Part shown: one piece after another, positions 15,539 to 23,155 of the stretch
Numbering within the stretch: position 1 is the first letter of the stretch
Layout: every line of letters starts with the position of its first letter
From: Collinsella sp.
Lineage (GTDB): Bacteria; Actinomycetota; Coriobacteriia; Coriobacteriales; Coriobacteriaceae
Assembly (NCBI GenBank): GCA_019425015.1
Contig: JAHYYJ010000009.1
Location: forward strand, 18,806 to 82,805
Direction: 5' to 3'
Length of the DNA stretch: 64,000 bases
Program-made: the position numbers and the translations under genes
The notes under the pieces: generated by a model
The model's database searches: none
Seen by the model: the letters and a program-made list of their open reading frames with translations, nothing else
Told to the model about the DNA's origin: nothing

Positions 15539-16102
15539 TCACGATCCCTCCTTTGAGTTTATTGTTTGCGGGACCAGGCGCACGGCGCGCAGACGACACG
15601 AAGCATCGCCAGTATCCGCGGCAACCGTCACCATATCGACCCAGCCGCGTCCGTCGCGCACGATAGCGCCCCACACGTTGCCCTTGATATCGAGATAGCC
15701 GCTCAGAGCAAGTTGTGCCGTGGGTACCTCGTGATAGGCACGCAGCATATCCGCTGCCGCTTCGGTCATCGGTCGGTCCTCGGACCATGCAAGCCGGACC
15801 GCAATCGCGTTGCCCTCAGGCGAATCCGTCGCAGTGCCAGACCGCTTGTCGAGCGCCCGCAGAAAGGTTTGCGCCGTGACAGCGACATCCGAATCGTCCG
15901 CATCTCGCATCTCATCTTTTTGAGACGCTACCGCCGAATCTGAGCCCAAATCGGAGGCGGTCCCAGGACGCTGCTGCCGCGCGGCGTTAAGCCCCCAAAG
16001 CACCACCGCTATCGCCACGGTCAGGCAAGCAAACACCAGCAGCACCCCGATGGGGCGCTCGCCCTCTACAGGCTGTTGATGCCCTCGCTGATAGCGTTCC
16101 AT
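15539..16102 (-). CDS. hypothetical single-pass membrane protein of the Tad operon, 187 aa
   Basis: I do not recognise the family. A membrane helix (about residues 18-40, IGVLLVFACLTVAIAVVLWGL) is followed by a flexible Ser/Asp-rich linker and an extracytoplasmic alpha/beta domain ending NSKEGS. The gene begins 37 bp inside the flp reading frame and ends 2 bp before the next pilin gene, so it belongs to the operon. Its position between two pilin genes suggests a role in pilus assembly or anchoring. An internal GTG start nearer the helix is possible. Confidence 0.7.
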   Translation of the reverse strand: MERYQRGHQQPVEGERPIGVLLVFACLTVAIAVVLWGLNAARQQRPGTASDLGSDSAVASQKDEMRDADDSDVAVTAQTFLRALDKRSGTATDSPEGNAIAVRLAWSEDRPMTEAAADMLRAYHEVPTAQLALSGYLDIKGNVWGAIVRDGRGWVDMVTVAADTGDASCRLRAVRLVPQTINSKEGS

Positions 16103-16299
16103 AGATCTTGGACCTTGCCCTTAAATGCGACGATGGCGATAATCGCGATCACCACGAGCACGCCGACCAAGATGGCATACTCAGTGGTACCCTGTGCACT
16201 CTCCTCCTGCAATAGTTCCTTGGCGCGCTGACGAACATGTGCCGCCCGGCAAAACGCCCAGCCCTGGACCTTGCCAGCAGCGTCAGTCATCGTGTTCAT
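16066..16299 (-). CDS. flp: Flp-type major pilin
   Basis: A 77-aa precursor. A long basic leader (about 35 aa) ends in ESAQGTTEY, followed by the hydrophobic helix AILVGVLVVIAIIAIVAF and a short charged tail, the layout of Flp/Fap pilins that polymerise into Tad pili. The leader must be removed by a prepilin peptidase; none is encoded in the window. It follows tadC by 10 bp, whereas in many Tad loci flp is the first gene, so expression may depend on the long operon or an internal promoter. Confidence 0.9.
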   Translation of the reverse strand: MNTMTDAAGKVQGWAFCRAAHVRQRAKELLQEESAQGTTEYAILVGVLVVIAIIAIVAFKGKVQDLWNAISEGINSL

Positions 16300-16309
16300 G
16301 TATTCCTCC

Positions 16310-16951
16310 CTACATCATCCCGCCTGCTCCCAGCAGCGGGCCCAATATGGACAGAAGCAACGCCGGCAAGATGAGCGTGCCGGTGGGAATCAGCAGCTTG
16401 ACGGGCGCACGTTCGATCTCGCGCTCGACCGCAGCGCGATGAGCCGCACGGATCTCGCGACTTTGAGCGGCCAGCGTCTCGGCAAGTGGGGCACCCAGGG
16501 CGAGCGCCTGCCCCACCGTGATGGCAAAGGTCTCGAGCGCTCGCACGTCCAGGTCGCGCGCGGCGGCCAACAACTCGTCCTCACGCGTGCCCACGCCCAC
16601 CTGCCACGCCATGCAGGCGCGCTCAAGGCGAAGAGCCAGCACTGACCGGCGGTTGGCGCAGAAAATCTCAAGCGCCGCATCAAACGAAAGACCGGCCGAA
16701 AGACCCAAGCGCACAACATCGATCATCTCGGACACTTCGCCGAGCGACACTCGCGCCGGGCCGCCCGCTCCAACCGCGCCCTTCACTCGCGCGGTCAGAG
16801 CATCGACCACCGAGCAACCCGCAGCAGCGACCAGCACCGCCTCGCGCTTGCAGGCCCCTGCGATCTTGCGCGCATCCACCCGATCCAAACCCGTCGCGAC
16901 AAATACACTCAGGGCGCACAGGCAAGCCGCAACTGCAACCAGGGCGCTCAT
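16310..16951 (-). CDS. tadC: Tad inner-membrane platform protein TadC
   Basis: A type II secretion F-domain protein, 213 aa. An N-terminal helix (MSALVAVAACLCALSVFVA) is followed by the GspF domain with the conserved VRLGLSAGLSFDAALEIF and FAITVGQALALGAPLAETL segments and a C-terminal pair of helices (LILPALLLSILGPLLGAGGMM). It overlaps tadB by 4 bp (ATGA). TadB and TadC together form the membrane platform that couples the TadA ATPase to pilin polymerisation. Confidence 0.88.
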   Translation of the reverse strand: MSALVAVAACLCALSVFVATGLDRVDARKIAGACKREAVLVAAAGCSVVDALTARVKGAVGAGGPARVSLGEVSEMIDVVRLGLSAGLSFDAALEIFCANRRSVLALRLERACMAWQVGVGTREDELLAAARDLDVRALETFAITVGQALALGAPLAETLAAQSREIRAAHRAAVEREIERAPVKLLIPTGTLILPALLLSILGPLLGAGGMM

Positions 16952-17874
16952 AGCTCCACCCTCATAATGCGCCGGATAACCACCAGGGCAACGGCGTTGA
17001 GGGCAAGACCCAGCACCACAGCGCCCGCGCCGGCAGGCGTCGCAAGACCGCGACGAAAATCTGCCGAAAGCAGCGCCAACACCGCGCACATGCCCGCCGG
17101 CATCGCCGCGACCATATGCGCAGACATGCGAGCCTGCGACGTCTTAACATCCAGGCGGCGCTTGAGCTCAATGCGCTCCCCCACCATGCTCGATGCCTCG
17201 GACAGTAAGTCGGCAAGCGGAGCGCCGGTGCGCTGAGACACCTTAAGCGCCAAGGTCACAAGCGAAAGACCGGGGGCGTCGATACGCACGAGCAAGTCAT
17301 CGAGCGCGTCGGTCGCCGAGATGCCGCAATCGATCGCCGCCGCCACCCGCAAAAACTCGTTATGCACTGGCTCTTGCGCATGAGCGCCCACAAAGCGCAT
17401 GCCCTGGGCCAGCGAATGTCCCGAGGCAAGCGACATGGAAAGTGCGGTAAACGCCTCGGGCATTGCCTCTTCTGCATCGTGTTGCTCGCGCCGGCTCTCA
17501 AAGCCATCCCGAGCGGCACCAACGGCAAACGGAGCAACAAGTCCCAAGGCAAATCCGAGGGGCGATAACGACACCATCGTTAGTAAAACGCAGCAGACAC
17601 CGCTCGATAGCAGCAGAAACGCCAAACGTCCCGAAGCATCTTCGATCACGAGGCCAAGGCGATGCGCCGGAGCCAGCGATGCCCACGAACGGGCGATCTT
17701 TTTCAGCAGATCGTTTTCCACCAGCTCACGCGGCAGCTTCTCTGCCACCGTCTCGAGCGCCTGACGTGCCAGCTCCGCCGGCGGTACCTGCGGCACACGA
17801 GGTTCCGCCCCGCACGCCGTCGCGACAGAAAGCCCTGCCAAGCCCCCTACGACGAGGGGCACAGTGATCTCCAT
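16948..17874 (-). CDS. tadB: Tad inner-membrane platform protein TadB
   Basis: A type II secretion F-domain protein, 308 aa. The first helix is at the N-terminus (VPLVVGGLAGLSVATACG), two helices lie at about 88-122, the GspF domain (MPEAFTALSMSLASGHSLAQGM and SQRTGAPLADLLSEAS) is in the middle, and two C-terminal helices end at RRIMRVEL. It overlaps tadA by 28 bp and tadC by 4 bp. Confidence 0.9.
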   Translation of the reverse strand: MEITVPLVVGGLAGLSVATACGAEPRVPQVPPAELARQALETVAEKLPRELVENDLLKKIARSWASLAPAHRLGLVIEDASGRLAFLLLSSGVCCVLLTMVSLSPLGFALGLVAPFAVGAARDGFESRREQHDAEEAMPEAFTALSMSLASGHSLAQGMRFVGAHAQEPVHNEFLRVAAAIDCGISATDALDDLLVRIDAPGLSLVTLALKVSQRTGAPLADLLSEASSMVGERIELKRRLDVKTSQARMSAHMVAAMPAGMCAVLALLSADFRRGLATPAGAGAVVLGLALNAVALVVIRRIMRVEL

Positions 17875-19175
17875 TCGTCCACCTCCTCTTGTGTGAGCGT
17901 CCCCGACCGCAGGCCTTCTGCGATAAACGGCGGCTCGCGGTCAAGCGTCCAGGTGCGCTCGGCGGCATCGAACGTCACATAGCGCTCGAGCTCTACGCCG
18001 CCCGATGCGGCGCGTCGCACCCCCGAATACGAGGAGACGAAGCGCCTGCCATCGGCGTGGCGCTCGGACATCACGATACCGTCGAGCGCCATGGCAATCT
18101 GCTCCTCGATGAGCTCACTCGGCAGGTCGATGCCATAACGTGCAAGCAACGTCAGACGCACCACGGTCTCCTGTTCTGAACCCGCATGAAGTGTGGTGAG
18201 CGACCCGTCGTGGCCCGTGTTCATGGCCTGCAACATGTCGCAGCACTCGGCACCGCGCACCTCGCCCACCACGATGCGGTCGGGGCGCATGCGTAGGGCA
18301 TTAGTTACCAGGTCGCGGATCGTCACCGCGCCCTCGCCCTCAATTGAAGCCTCGCGCGCCTCTAAGCGCACCACGTGCGGATGATGCGCAAACTTGAGCT
18401 CGGCAGAGTCCTCGATCGTCACGATGCGCTCGCCGGTGGAAATCTCACATGACAACGCGTTGAGCAGGGTGGTCTTACCAGATCCCGTGCCTCCCGCAAC
18501 CGCCAGGTCCTGTCGCAGCGACACCGCACACGACAGCAGCTGCGCATACCAAAGCGGCAGCGATCCCAACCCCACGAGCTCGTCCAGCGAGCAGATACGG
18601 TCCGAGAACTTTCGGATGGTGAGAATCGGTCCGTCAATCGCCACAGGCGGAATCACCGCGTTGACGCGATAGCCCGTTTTGAGGCGGGCGTTGACGATGG
18701 GGCTGCGCTCGTCGATACGGCGGCCAAGTGGCGAGATAATGCGGTCGATAAGCACACGGATCTGCTCATCATCCTCAAACGCATGCTCGATGGGGTACAA
18801 GACGCCGCCGCGTTCAAAGAAAGCCGAGCGGCAGCCGTTGATCATGATCTCGGTAACGGTGTCGTCCTCGATGAGCGGCTGCAACGGCCCCAAGCCCACC
18901 ACGTCATCCAAGATCTCGTCGATGATGGTCTCGCGCTCGGGCGTCGCGAGATCGGTCGACTCCTCAACATTGAGCGCCGCCTCCACCGCAGGACGCAATT
19001 CCGAGCGGGCAAGTGCCGGGTCGATATAGGCGCTGATACGCGCCACTTCGTCGTAACCCATGCGGTCCATCACGGCGCGCTTGGTGCGTCGTTTCACCGC
19101 GCGGCGACGCCCCGCATCTACAGGCGCTGCCGCCGCTGCAGCGCCGGCAGCCTTAATCCTCGTTTGCAGGCTCAT
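17847..19175 (-). CDS. tadA: Tad pilus assembly ATPase (CpaF/TadA)
   Basis: A type II/IV secretion AAA-like ATPase that drives Flp pilus assembly at the inner face of the membrane. The 442-aa protein has the N-terminal helical domain, IMINGCRSAFFE, the Walker A GGTGSGKTT at residues 228-236, the Asp box ITIEDSAEL, the Walker B region RPDRIVVGEVRG and the His box GHDGSLTTLHA. It starts with an Ala-rich, basic leader. The first four bases overlap cpaE (ATGA). Confidence 0.95.
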   Translation of the reverse strand: MSLQTRIKAAGAAAAAAPVDAGRRRAVKRRTKRAVMDRMGYDEVARISAYIDPALARSELRPAVEAALNVEESTDLATPERETIIDEILDDVVGLGPLQPLIEDDTVTEIMINGCRSAFFERGGVLYPIEHAFEDDEQIRVLIDRIISPLGRRIDERSPIVNARLKTGYRVNAVIPPVAIDGPILTIRKFSDRICSLDELVGLGSLPLWYAQLLSCAVSLRQDLAVAGGTGSGKTTLLNALSCEISTGERIVTIEDSAELKFAHHPHVVRLEAREASIEGEGAVTIRDLVTNALRMRPDRIVVGEVRGAECCDMLQAMNTGHDGSLTTLHAGSEQETVVRLTLLARYGIDLPSELIEEQIAMALDGIVMSERHADGRRFVSSYSGVRRAASGGVELERYVTFDAAERTWTLDREPPFIAEGLRSGTLTQEEVDEWRSLCPSS

Positions 19176-20821
19176 CGCTGATCACCCTCGCGCAACCAGG
19201 GAAGGCGGATACGCGGGCGTTCGGTACGCGTTGCACGGTCGGCGACCATATCGCCCCAAGGGCCGACGGCGCACCCCAGTTCCACGAGCATCTCGCGCGT
19301 GGCCTCGCGCATGCTAGTCGCAAAAGCACTGGTCTGCCCCACCGCCTCGTCAGCGCGCCCAAACGCCATGAGCGCGGCGAGATCCTGCCCGCCATCGGCG
19401 ATACGAATCTTGGAGCTCAACGCACAGGCAATCTCAAAGCGCATGGCGACGTCCTCGTCTGCCCCGCGCGCACCGAACCGGTTGAACACGGCGCTCATGC
19501 GCGTGCGCGGCACACCTACTCGACTTGCCAGTTCGATGACGCGCGACGCCGATGTCGCGGACGACACCGCCGCATCGCCAACGACCAGGCAACGGTCGCT
19601 CGCCGCCACCGCAGCCGCCACGGCGTCGCCCCAAAAGACCGAGGTATCGATAAAGACCACGTCGGATTCGCGACGCAGAACATCAAGCAGTAGCTCCACC
19701 GGACGCGCCATGAGCTCAGCTTGCTCGGGCGCCGCGACGGGACCCCAGAGCGTAACGCCCGGCGCCACGCGCATCGATGTGGCTACGATATCCGGCTCGG
19801 TGAGCGTGCCCGCCGCCGACGGCTCGATAAGTGCCGCCATATCGCGCGGAGCATCGACGCCTAACAAGTCGTAAAGGTTTCCAAACATCAGGTCCAGGTC
19901 GAGCACGGCGGCACGCAAGCCCAACAGCGACGATGTGTGTGCCATGGTGGCAACGATCGTCGACTTGCCGCAACCGCCCGAACCCGAAATAGCGCAGATG
20001 ACCGGAGCTCGATGCGGCGGAGCGGCAGCGTCTGCCGGCGGCATCGGAGGCGGCGGGGCGGGCGTCGGTGGCAGCGCCCCCGTCTCCCCCGCCGCAACCA
20101 CACGCTGCGTCCAAGCCGGCATGGCAGCTTGTTCGGTCTGCGAGGCAGGCTCGTTCTGCGCAATCTGCTCATGCTGCATTAGCGACAACTCGCCGCACCC
20201 GGCAAAGCCCTCAACTTCGTCGAGTTCATCCACCAGATTCACGCCGTGCACGTATCCCATATCTACAGCCGGGGAGTCGCCAGCATGCTGCGCCGGCCCT
20301 CCAGCGTCATCGCATACAAGGGGGTTCCGGGGGCGCCGACCATGCTCGGCTTCCGCTTTTCCATAATCATCAACACGCGGGCCTCTTGTAGCGCGAGGCG
20401 CCCCGGGTTCCCTATCAACAAAAGCATCGGGCTCAATCGTCATGCGCCGATCGGAATCAACCGCTCCCTCGCCCGCACGCCCGTTGCCGCATATACTGTG
20501 CGCAGCGATGACCTCGGTCGCCCCCGCGCGAAACAGCCCCTCGATATCCGACGGATCGAGCGCTTCTATCAACACGACCACGCGACTCACGCGGCCTTCG
20601 GCCGTCAGGCGCGCAACAGTCTTGCGCACATCTTCGGTATCAAACAGAGACGCCGCGATGATGGCAGCCCCGCGGCGCGACGGAAACGCCCGCGCCATGG
20701 AAACCAGCCCGTCCAGGTCACCCACGCGAAGCACCTGTGCGCCCACATCACGGCCCTCGACTTCCCGCTGCAACAGCCCGTAATCGCCGCACGCGCAGCA
20801 CGCAAGCCAGATCGCCTTCAT
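19172..20821 (-). CDS. cpaE: CpaE-like MinD/ParA ATPase of the Tad system
   Basis: Of 549 aa. Residues about 1-115 form a degenerate response-receiver-like domain, 120-270 is a low-complexity linker rich in Pro/Ala/Glu, and the deviant Walker A motif SGSGGCGKST begins near residue 279. The ATPase core continues with VLDLDLMFGNLYDLL, VVFIDTSVFWGD and VFNRFG. CpaE/TadZ proteins localise the Tad machine to a cell site. A GTG one codon upstream is an alternative start; both follow GGAGG and overlap the cpaB stop. Confidence 0.9.
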   Translation of the reverse strand: MKAIWLACCACGDYGLLQREVEGRDVGAQVLRVGDLDGLVSMARAFPSRRGAAIIAASLFDTEDVRKTVARLTAEGRVSRVVVLIEALDPSDIEGLFRAGATEVIAAHSICGNGRAGEGAVDSDRRMTIEPDAFVDREPGAPRATRGPRVDDYGKAEAEHGRRPRNPLVCDDAGGPAQHAGDSPAVDMGYVHGVNLVDELDEVEGFAGCGELSLMQHEQIAQNEPASQTEQAAMPAWTQRVVAAGETGALPPTPAPPPPMPPADAAAPPHRAPVICAISGSGGCGKSTIVATMAHTSSLLGLRAAVLDLDLMFGNLYDLLGVDAPRDMAALIEPSAAGTLTEPDIVATSMRVAPGVTLWGPVAAPEQAELMARPVELLLDVLRRESDVVFIDTSVFWGDAVAAAVAASDRCLVVGDAAVSSATSASRVIELASRVGVPRTRMSAVFNRFGARGADEDVAMRFEIACALSSKIRIADGGQDLAALMAFGRADEAVGQTSAFATSMREATREMLVELGCAVGPWGDMVADRATRTERPRIRLPWLREGDQR

Positions 20822-21480
20822 CACTCGTCGCCTCCGCTCTTTTTGCCGCGCGCCGTGGCGGGAATCGTCAAGCTGACCGTTCCCTTGCCCGAGGCTCCCA
20901 GCAGTTCCTTGACGTCTTCGGGGTCAGCCGCCAGCGTCACCCATTCGATCTTGCCCTCGCGCGTGGAACCGGAATCCTCACTGGTATCGATCACGTACGC
21001 GCCGCACAGCCGATCGGTTACGCCGTCTTTTTGCACGTACACGTCCACGTAGCTGCCCACGCCCGCAGCACCGCCGACCGAGTGCTCGGCATCGACCGCC
21101 ACCGAAACGGCGACCTTGCCCTTAGGTACCTCGAGCATGTGGCTCTCGGCCTTGGTGTAGACATTGCAGATCACGGCGTTTTTGGGAATACGCGAAGTCG
21201 TCACGTCGCCGCGCACCTGGCGTAGCTCGGTCGCCGCGTCACGCGGCAGCAGACTCGTCAGCCACTCCTGGGTTATGACATTGGTCTCATCGAGGGTCTC
21301 ACCCACATCGATATCGCGCGCCGCGACGCATACCTCGACGCGATCGCCACCGTACTTGGCCAAGGTCTCAGCCTGGACCTGTTCGGCTTGCGAGCGGATC
21401 GACGAGCCGTAAACCATGCAGAGCAGAGCAGCGAGCACGCCCGCGACCAGACTGATGGCGATGCGCTTGCTCTTGTTCAC
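20821..21480 (-). CDS. cpaB: CpaB/RcpC-like protein with SAF domain
   Basis: First gene of the Tad operon, 219 aa from a GTG start (VNKSKRIAISL) preceded by GAGGAG at 5 bp; an upstream in-frame ATG has no ribosome binding site. One N-terminal membrane helix (about residues 7-22) is followed by the SAF domain (VCVAARDIDVGETLDETNV) and a C-terminal domain with VAVSVAVDAEHSVGG and GSYVDVYV, as in CpaB/RcpC. In Gram-negatives this protein works with the secretin; in a Gram-positive it probably contacts the pilus at the cell-wall side. Confidence 0.9.
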   Translation of the reverse strand: MNKSKRIAISLVAGVLAALLCMVYGSSIRSQAEQVQAETLAKYGGDRVEVCVAARDIDVGETLDETNVITQEWLTSLLPRDAATELRQVRGDVTTSRIPKNAVICNVYTKAESHMLEVPKGKVAVSVAVDAEHSVGGAAGVGSYVDVYVQKDGVTDRLCGAYVIDTSEDSGSTREGKIEWVTLAADPEDVKELLGASGKGTVSLTIPATARGKKSGGDE

Positions 21481-21576
21481 GGCCGCTCCTCTCATGGCAG
21501 TGCCGGGCGAATGCCCGTACCACCATTGTCTGGGCGGCCAGAGTGCAAAGCGGCGCAATCGCAATCTTGGTTTTCG

Positions 21577-21645
21577 ATGTCAAACCAATCGCTGACCAAA
21601 AGCTGACCAGCCCGTCAAGCTCGTGGCAAGGTTTTGGTCAGCACG
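21577..21645 (-). promoter_or_regulatory. candidate operator/promoter of the Tad operon
   Basis: On the minus strand two GGTCAGC units lie 11 bp apart just upstream of TTGACA, with a matching inverted GCTGACC further upstream forming the 11-bp pair GCTGACCAAAA/TTTTGGTCAGC. TTGACA would be the -35 box; the -10 at 17 bp (GATTGC) is weak, which suits an activator-dependent promoter. Related pieces occur at 55192-55260. Confidence 0.45.
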
Positions 21646-21680
21646 TCAGCAAACTGCATGTTTCGAGGCTTTTCCGCAGC

Positions 21681-21714
21681 AAAAAAGCCGTCTCCCGAAC
21701 AGTTGGGAGACGGC
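21681..21714 (-). terminator. intrinsic terminator of rsgA
   Basis: A perfect 10-bp stem GCCGTCTCCC/GGGAGACGGC with an 8-nt loop is followed by TTTTTT on the minus strand, 19 bp after the rsgA stop. Confidence 0.92.
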
Positions 21715-21732
21715 TGTCATAGGAAAAATCAA

Positions 21733-22917
21733 TTACAGATGGACATCGGGATCGAGCATTTGAGCGCTCACGCGCATGGATGACGCCAGATTTTGGAAAG
21801 TTTCCAGACGCAGGCTGTCGATCTGCCCGGCGTCCTCGGCCTCGCGAACGGCGCAACCCGGTTCGTGGGTATGCGTGCAGTCGCCAAACCGGCACGCACG
21901 CGATGCCTCGACAATCTCGGGGAAGGCGCGTGCCAGACCCCGCTCGTGACCCACGAGCGGCAAACTGCGCAGACCCGGGGCATCGGCGATCACGCCGGCG
22001 TCGCCCGGCAGCGCCACCATCACGCGCGCGACGGTAGTGTGACGGCCCTGGTCGTCGCGTTCGCGCACACCGCCGGTCGCCAACGTATCGTGGCCCAGCA
22101 GTGCATTGAGCAGCGTCGACTTGCCGGCACCCGACTCGCCCAGAATCATGGCGCAGCTCCCGGCAGGCACGCAGGCACGGACCTCGTCCAGACCGCGGCC
22201 CTCGGCAGAAGACGTCAAGATCACGCGCACGTCCGGACCCACCAGACGGCGCACGCGGTCCAGATCGCGCTCGAGCTCCCCGGCATCGCAGCGGTCAGCC
22301 TTGGTGAGCACCACCACCGGCTCGGCATCGCAGTCGAGCGCCAACACCAGCGAGCGCGCCACACGGTCGAGCAGCACCTCGCCGGCACCGAGCGCCTGCA
22401 CGATTAGCACGCTATCCACGTTGGAGCAGAGCACCTGGCGCTCTCCGCGGGCACGGCCGCGCCAACGCTCAAAGCTCGTACGGCGCGGCAGTACGCATTC
22501 AATCACGCCCATATCGTGCCCGGGAGCGCGGCGCACCGCCACACGATCGCCCACGGCAGGCAGCAGGACCTCGTCCCCACCGCGCGACTTGGCAAATCCC
22601 ACGGCATGCTCGGCGCGGAAGGTATCGTCGGCAGTCGCCACCAGCGGAAACCCACGATCCAAGCGCACCACGGCGCCAAGCTGCATCTGCTCGGGCTCCT
22701 CGGCATGCGCGCAGAAATCATCAAAGGCAGCCTGCTGGGCTTCATCGACCGGCAGGTCATCAAACGCCGGAACATCCTGCAGCGCGTCAAGCCCCGGTAC
22801 ACTCGCCAGCAACTCCTCAGCAGATGCAGGGGGTTCGGTCGCGAGCTTCCGACGACGATCACGCTTAGCCCGCGCCCCCGTCGTCTTTTTCTTCGCCTTA
22901 GCCTTAGCCTTAGCCAC
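21733..22917 (-). CDS. rsgA: ribosome small-subunit-dependent GTPase A
   Basis: A circularly permuted GTPase that checks late 30S assembly. From the GTG start (after GGGAGG) it has 394 aa, longer than the usual 300-350 because of a Lys/Ala-rich N-terminal extension (AKAKAKAKKKTTGARAKRDR) that may bind rRNA. The order G4 (VLTKADRCD), G1 (GESGAGKSTLLNALLG), G3 (DAPGLRSL) shows the permutation. The C-terminal zinc site is CRFGDCTHTHEPGC. An upstream in-frame ATG lies over the ATPase terminator and was rejected. Confidence 0.93.
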   Translation of the reverse strand: MAKAKAKAKKKTTGARAKRDRRRKLATEPPASAEELLASVPGLDALQDVPAFDDLPVDEAQQAAFDDFCAHAEEPEQMQLGAVVRLDRGFPLVATADDTFRAEHAVGFAKSRGGDEVLLPAVGDRVAVRRAPGHDMGVIECVLPRRTSFERWRGRARGERQVLCSNVDSVLIVQALGAGEVLLDRVARSLVLALDCDAEPVVVLTKADRCDAGELERDLDRVRRLVGPDVRVILTSSAEGRGLDEVRACVPAGSCAMILGESGAGKSTLLNALLGHDTLATGGVRERDDQGRHTTVARVMVALPGDAGVIADAPGLRSLPLVGHERGLARAFPEIVEASRACRFGDCTHTHEPGCAVREAEDAGQIDSLRLETFQNLASSMRVSAQMLDPDVHL

Positions 22918-22965
22918 AAACGCCTCCCAGCACCAAAAATCACAACTGAGCAGGTATTTTAAATC

Positions 22966-22999
22966 AAAAAGAGCTGGCCGGGCAAAGCCCGACCAGCTC
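22966..22999 (-). terminator. intrinsic terminator downstream of the Ca2+ ATPase
   Basis: GAGCTGGTCGGG pairs with CCCGGCCAGCTC around CTTTG and is followed by TTTTT on the minus strand. It lies past the long hairpin element at 23042-23132 and before rsgA. Confidence 0.88.
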
Positions 23000-23041
23000 A
23001 CAAACTTTCCCTCAGCCAATGGTCCCGAGAGGTTATCCGAA

Positions 23042-23132
23042 GGCCCGCCCGCCGGGAGGGGTTTCTTCCGAGCGATCCCGCAGCGCGAAGCGCGAGGACC
23101 AGCGAGGAAGAAACCCCGCAGGCGGTCGGGCC
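23042..23132. repeat. long hairpin element H1 at the 3' end of the Ca2+ ATPase gene
   Basis: Nested pairing: GGCCCG and CCGCC with GGCGG and CGGGCC, then GGGGTTTCTTCC with GGAAGAAACCCC, then the apical hairpin GCGC-GAA-GCGC. The flanks of the apex, ATCCCGCA and GAGGA, are shared with H2 at 33092-33186 while the arms differ in sequence but keep pairing. Confidence 0.8.
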
Positions 23133-23155
23133 GGTGGGAAGGATGGCCTTTCGAC

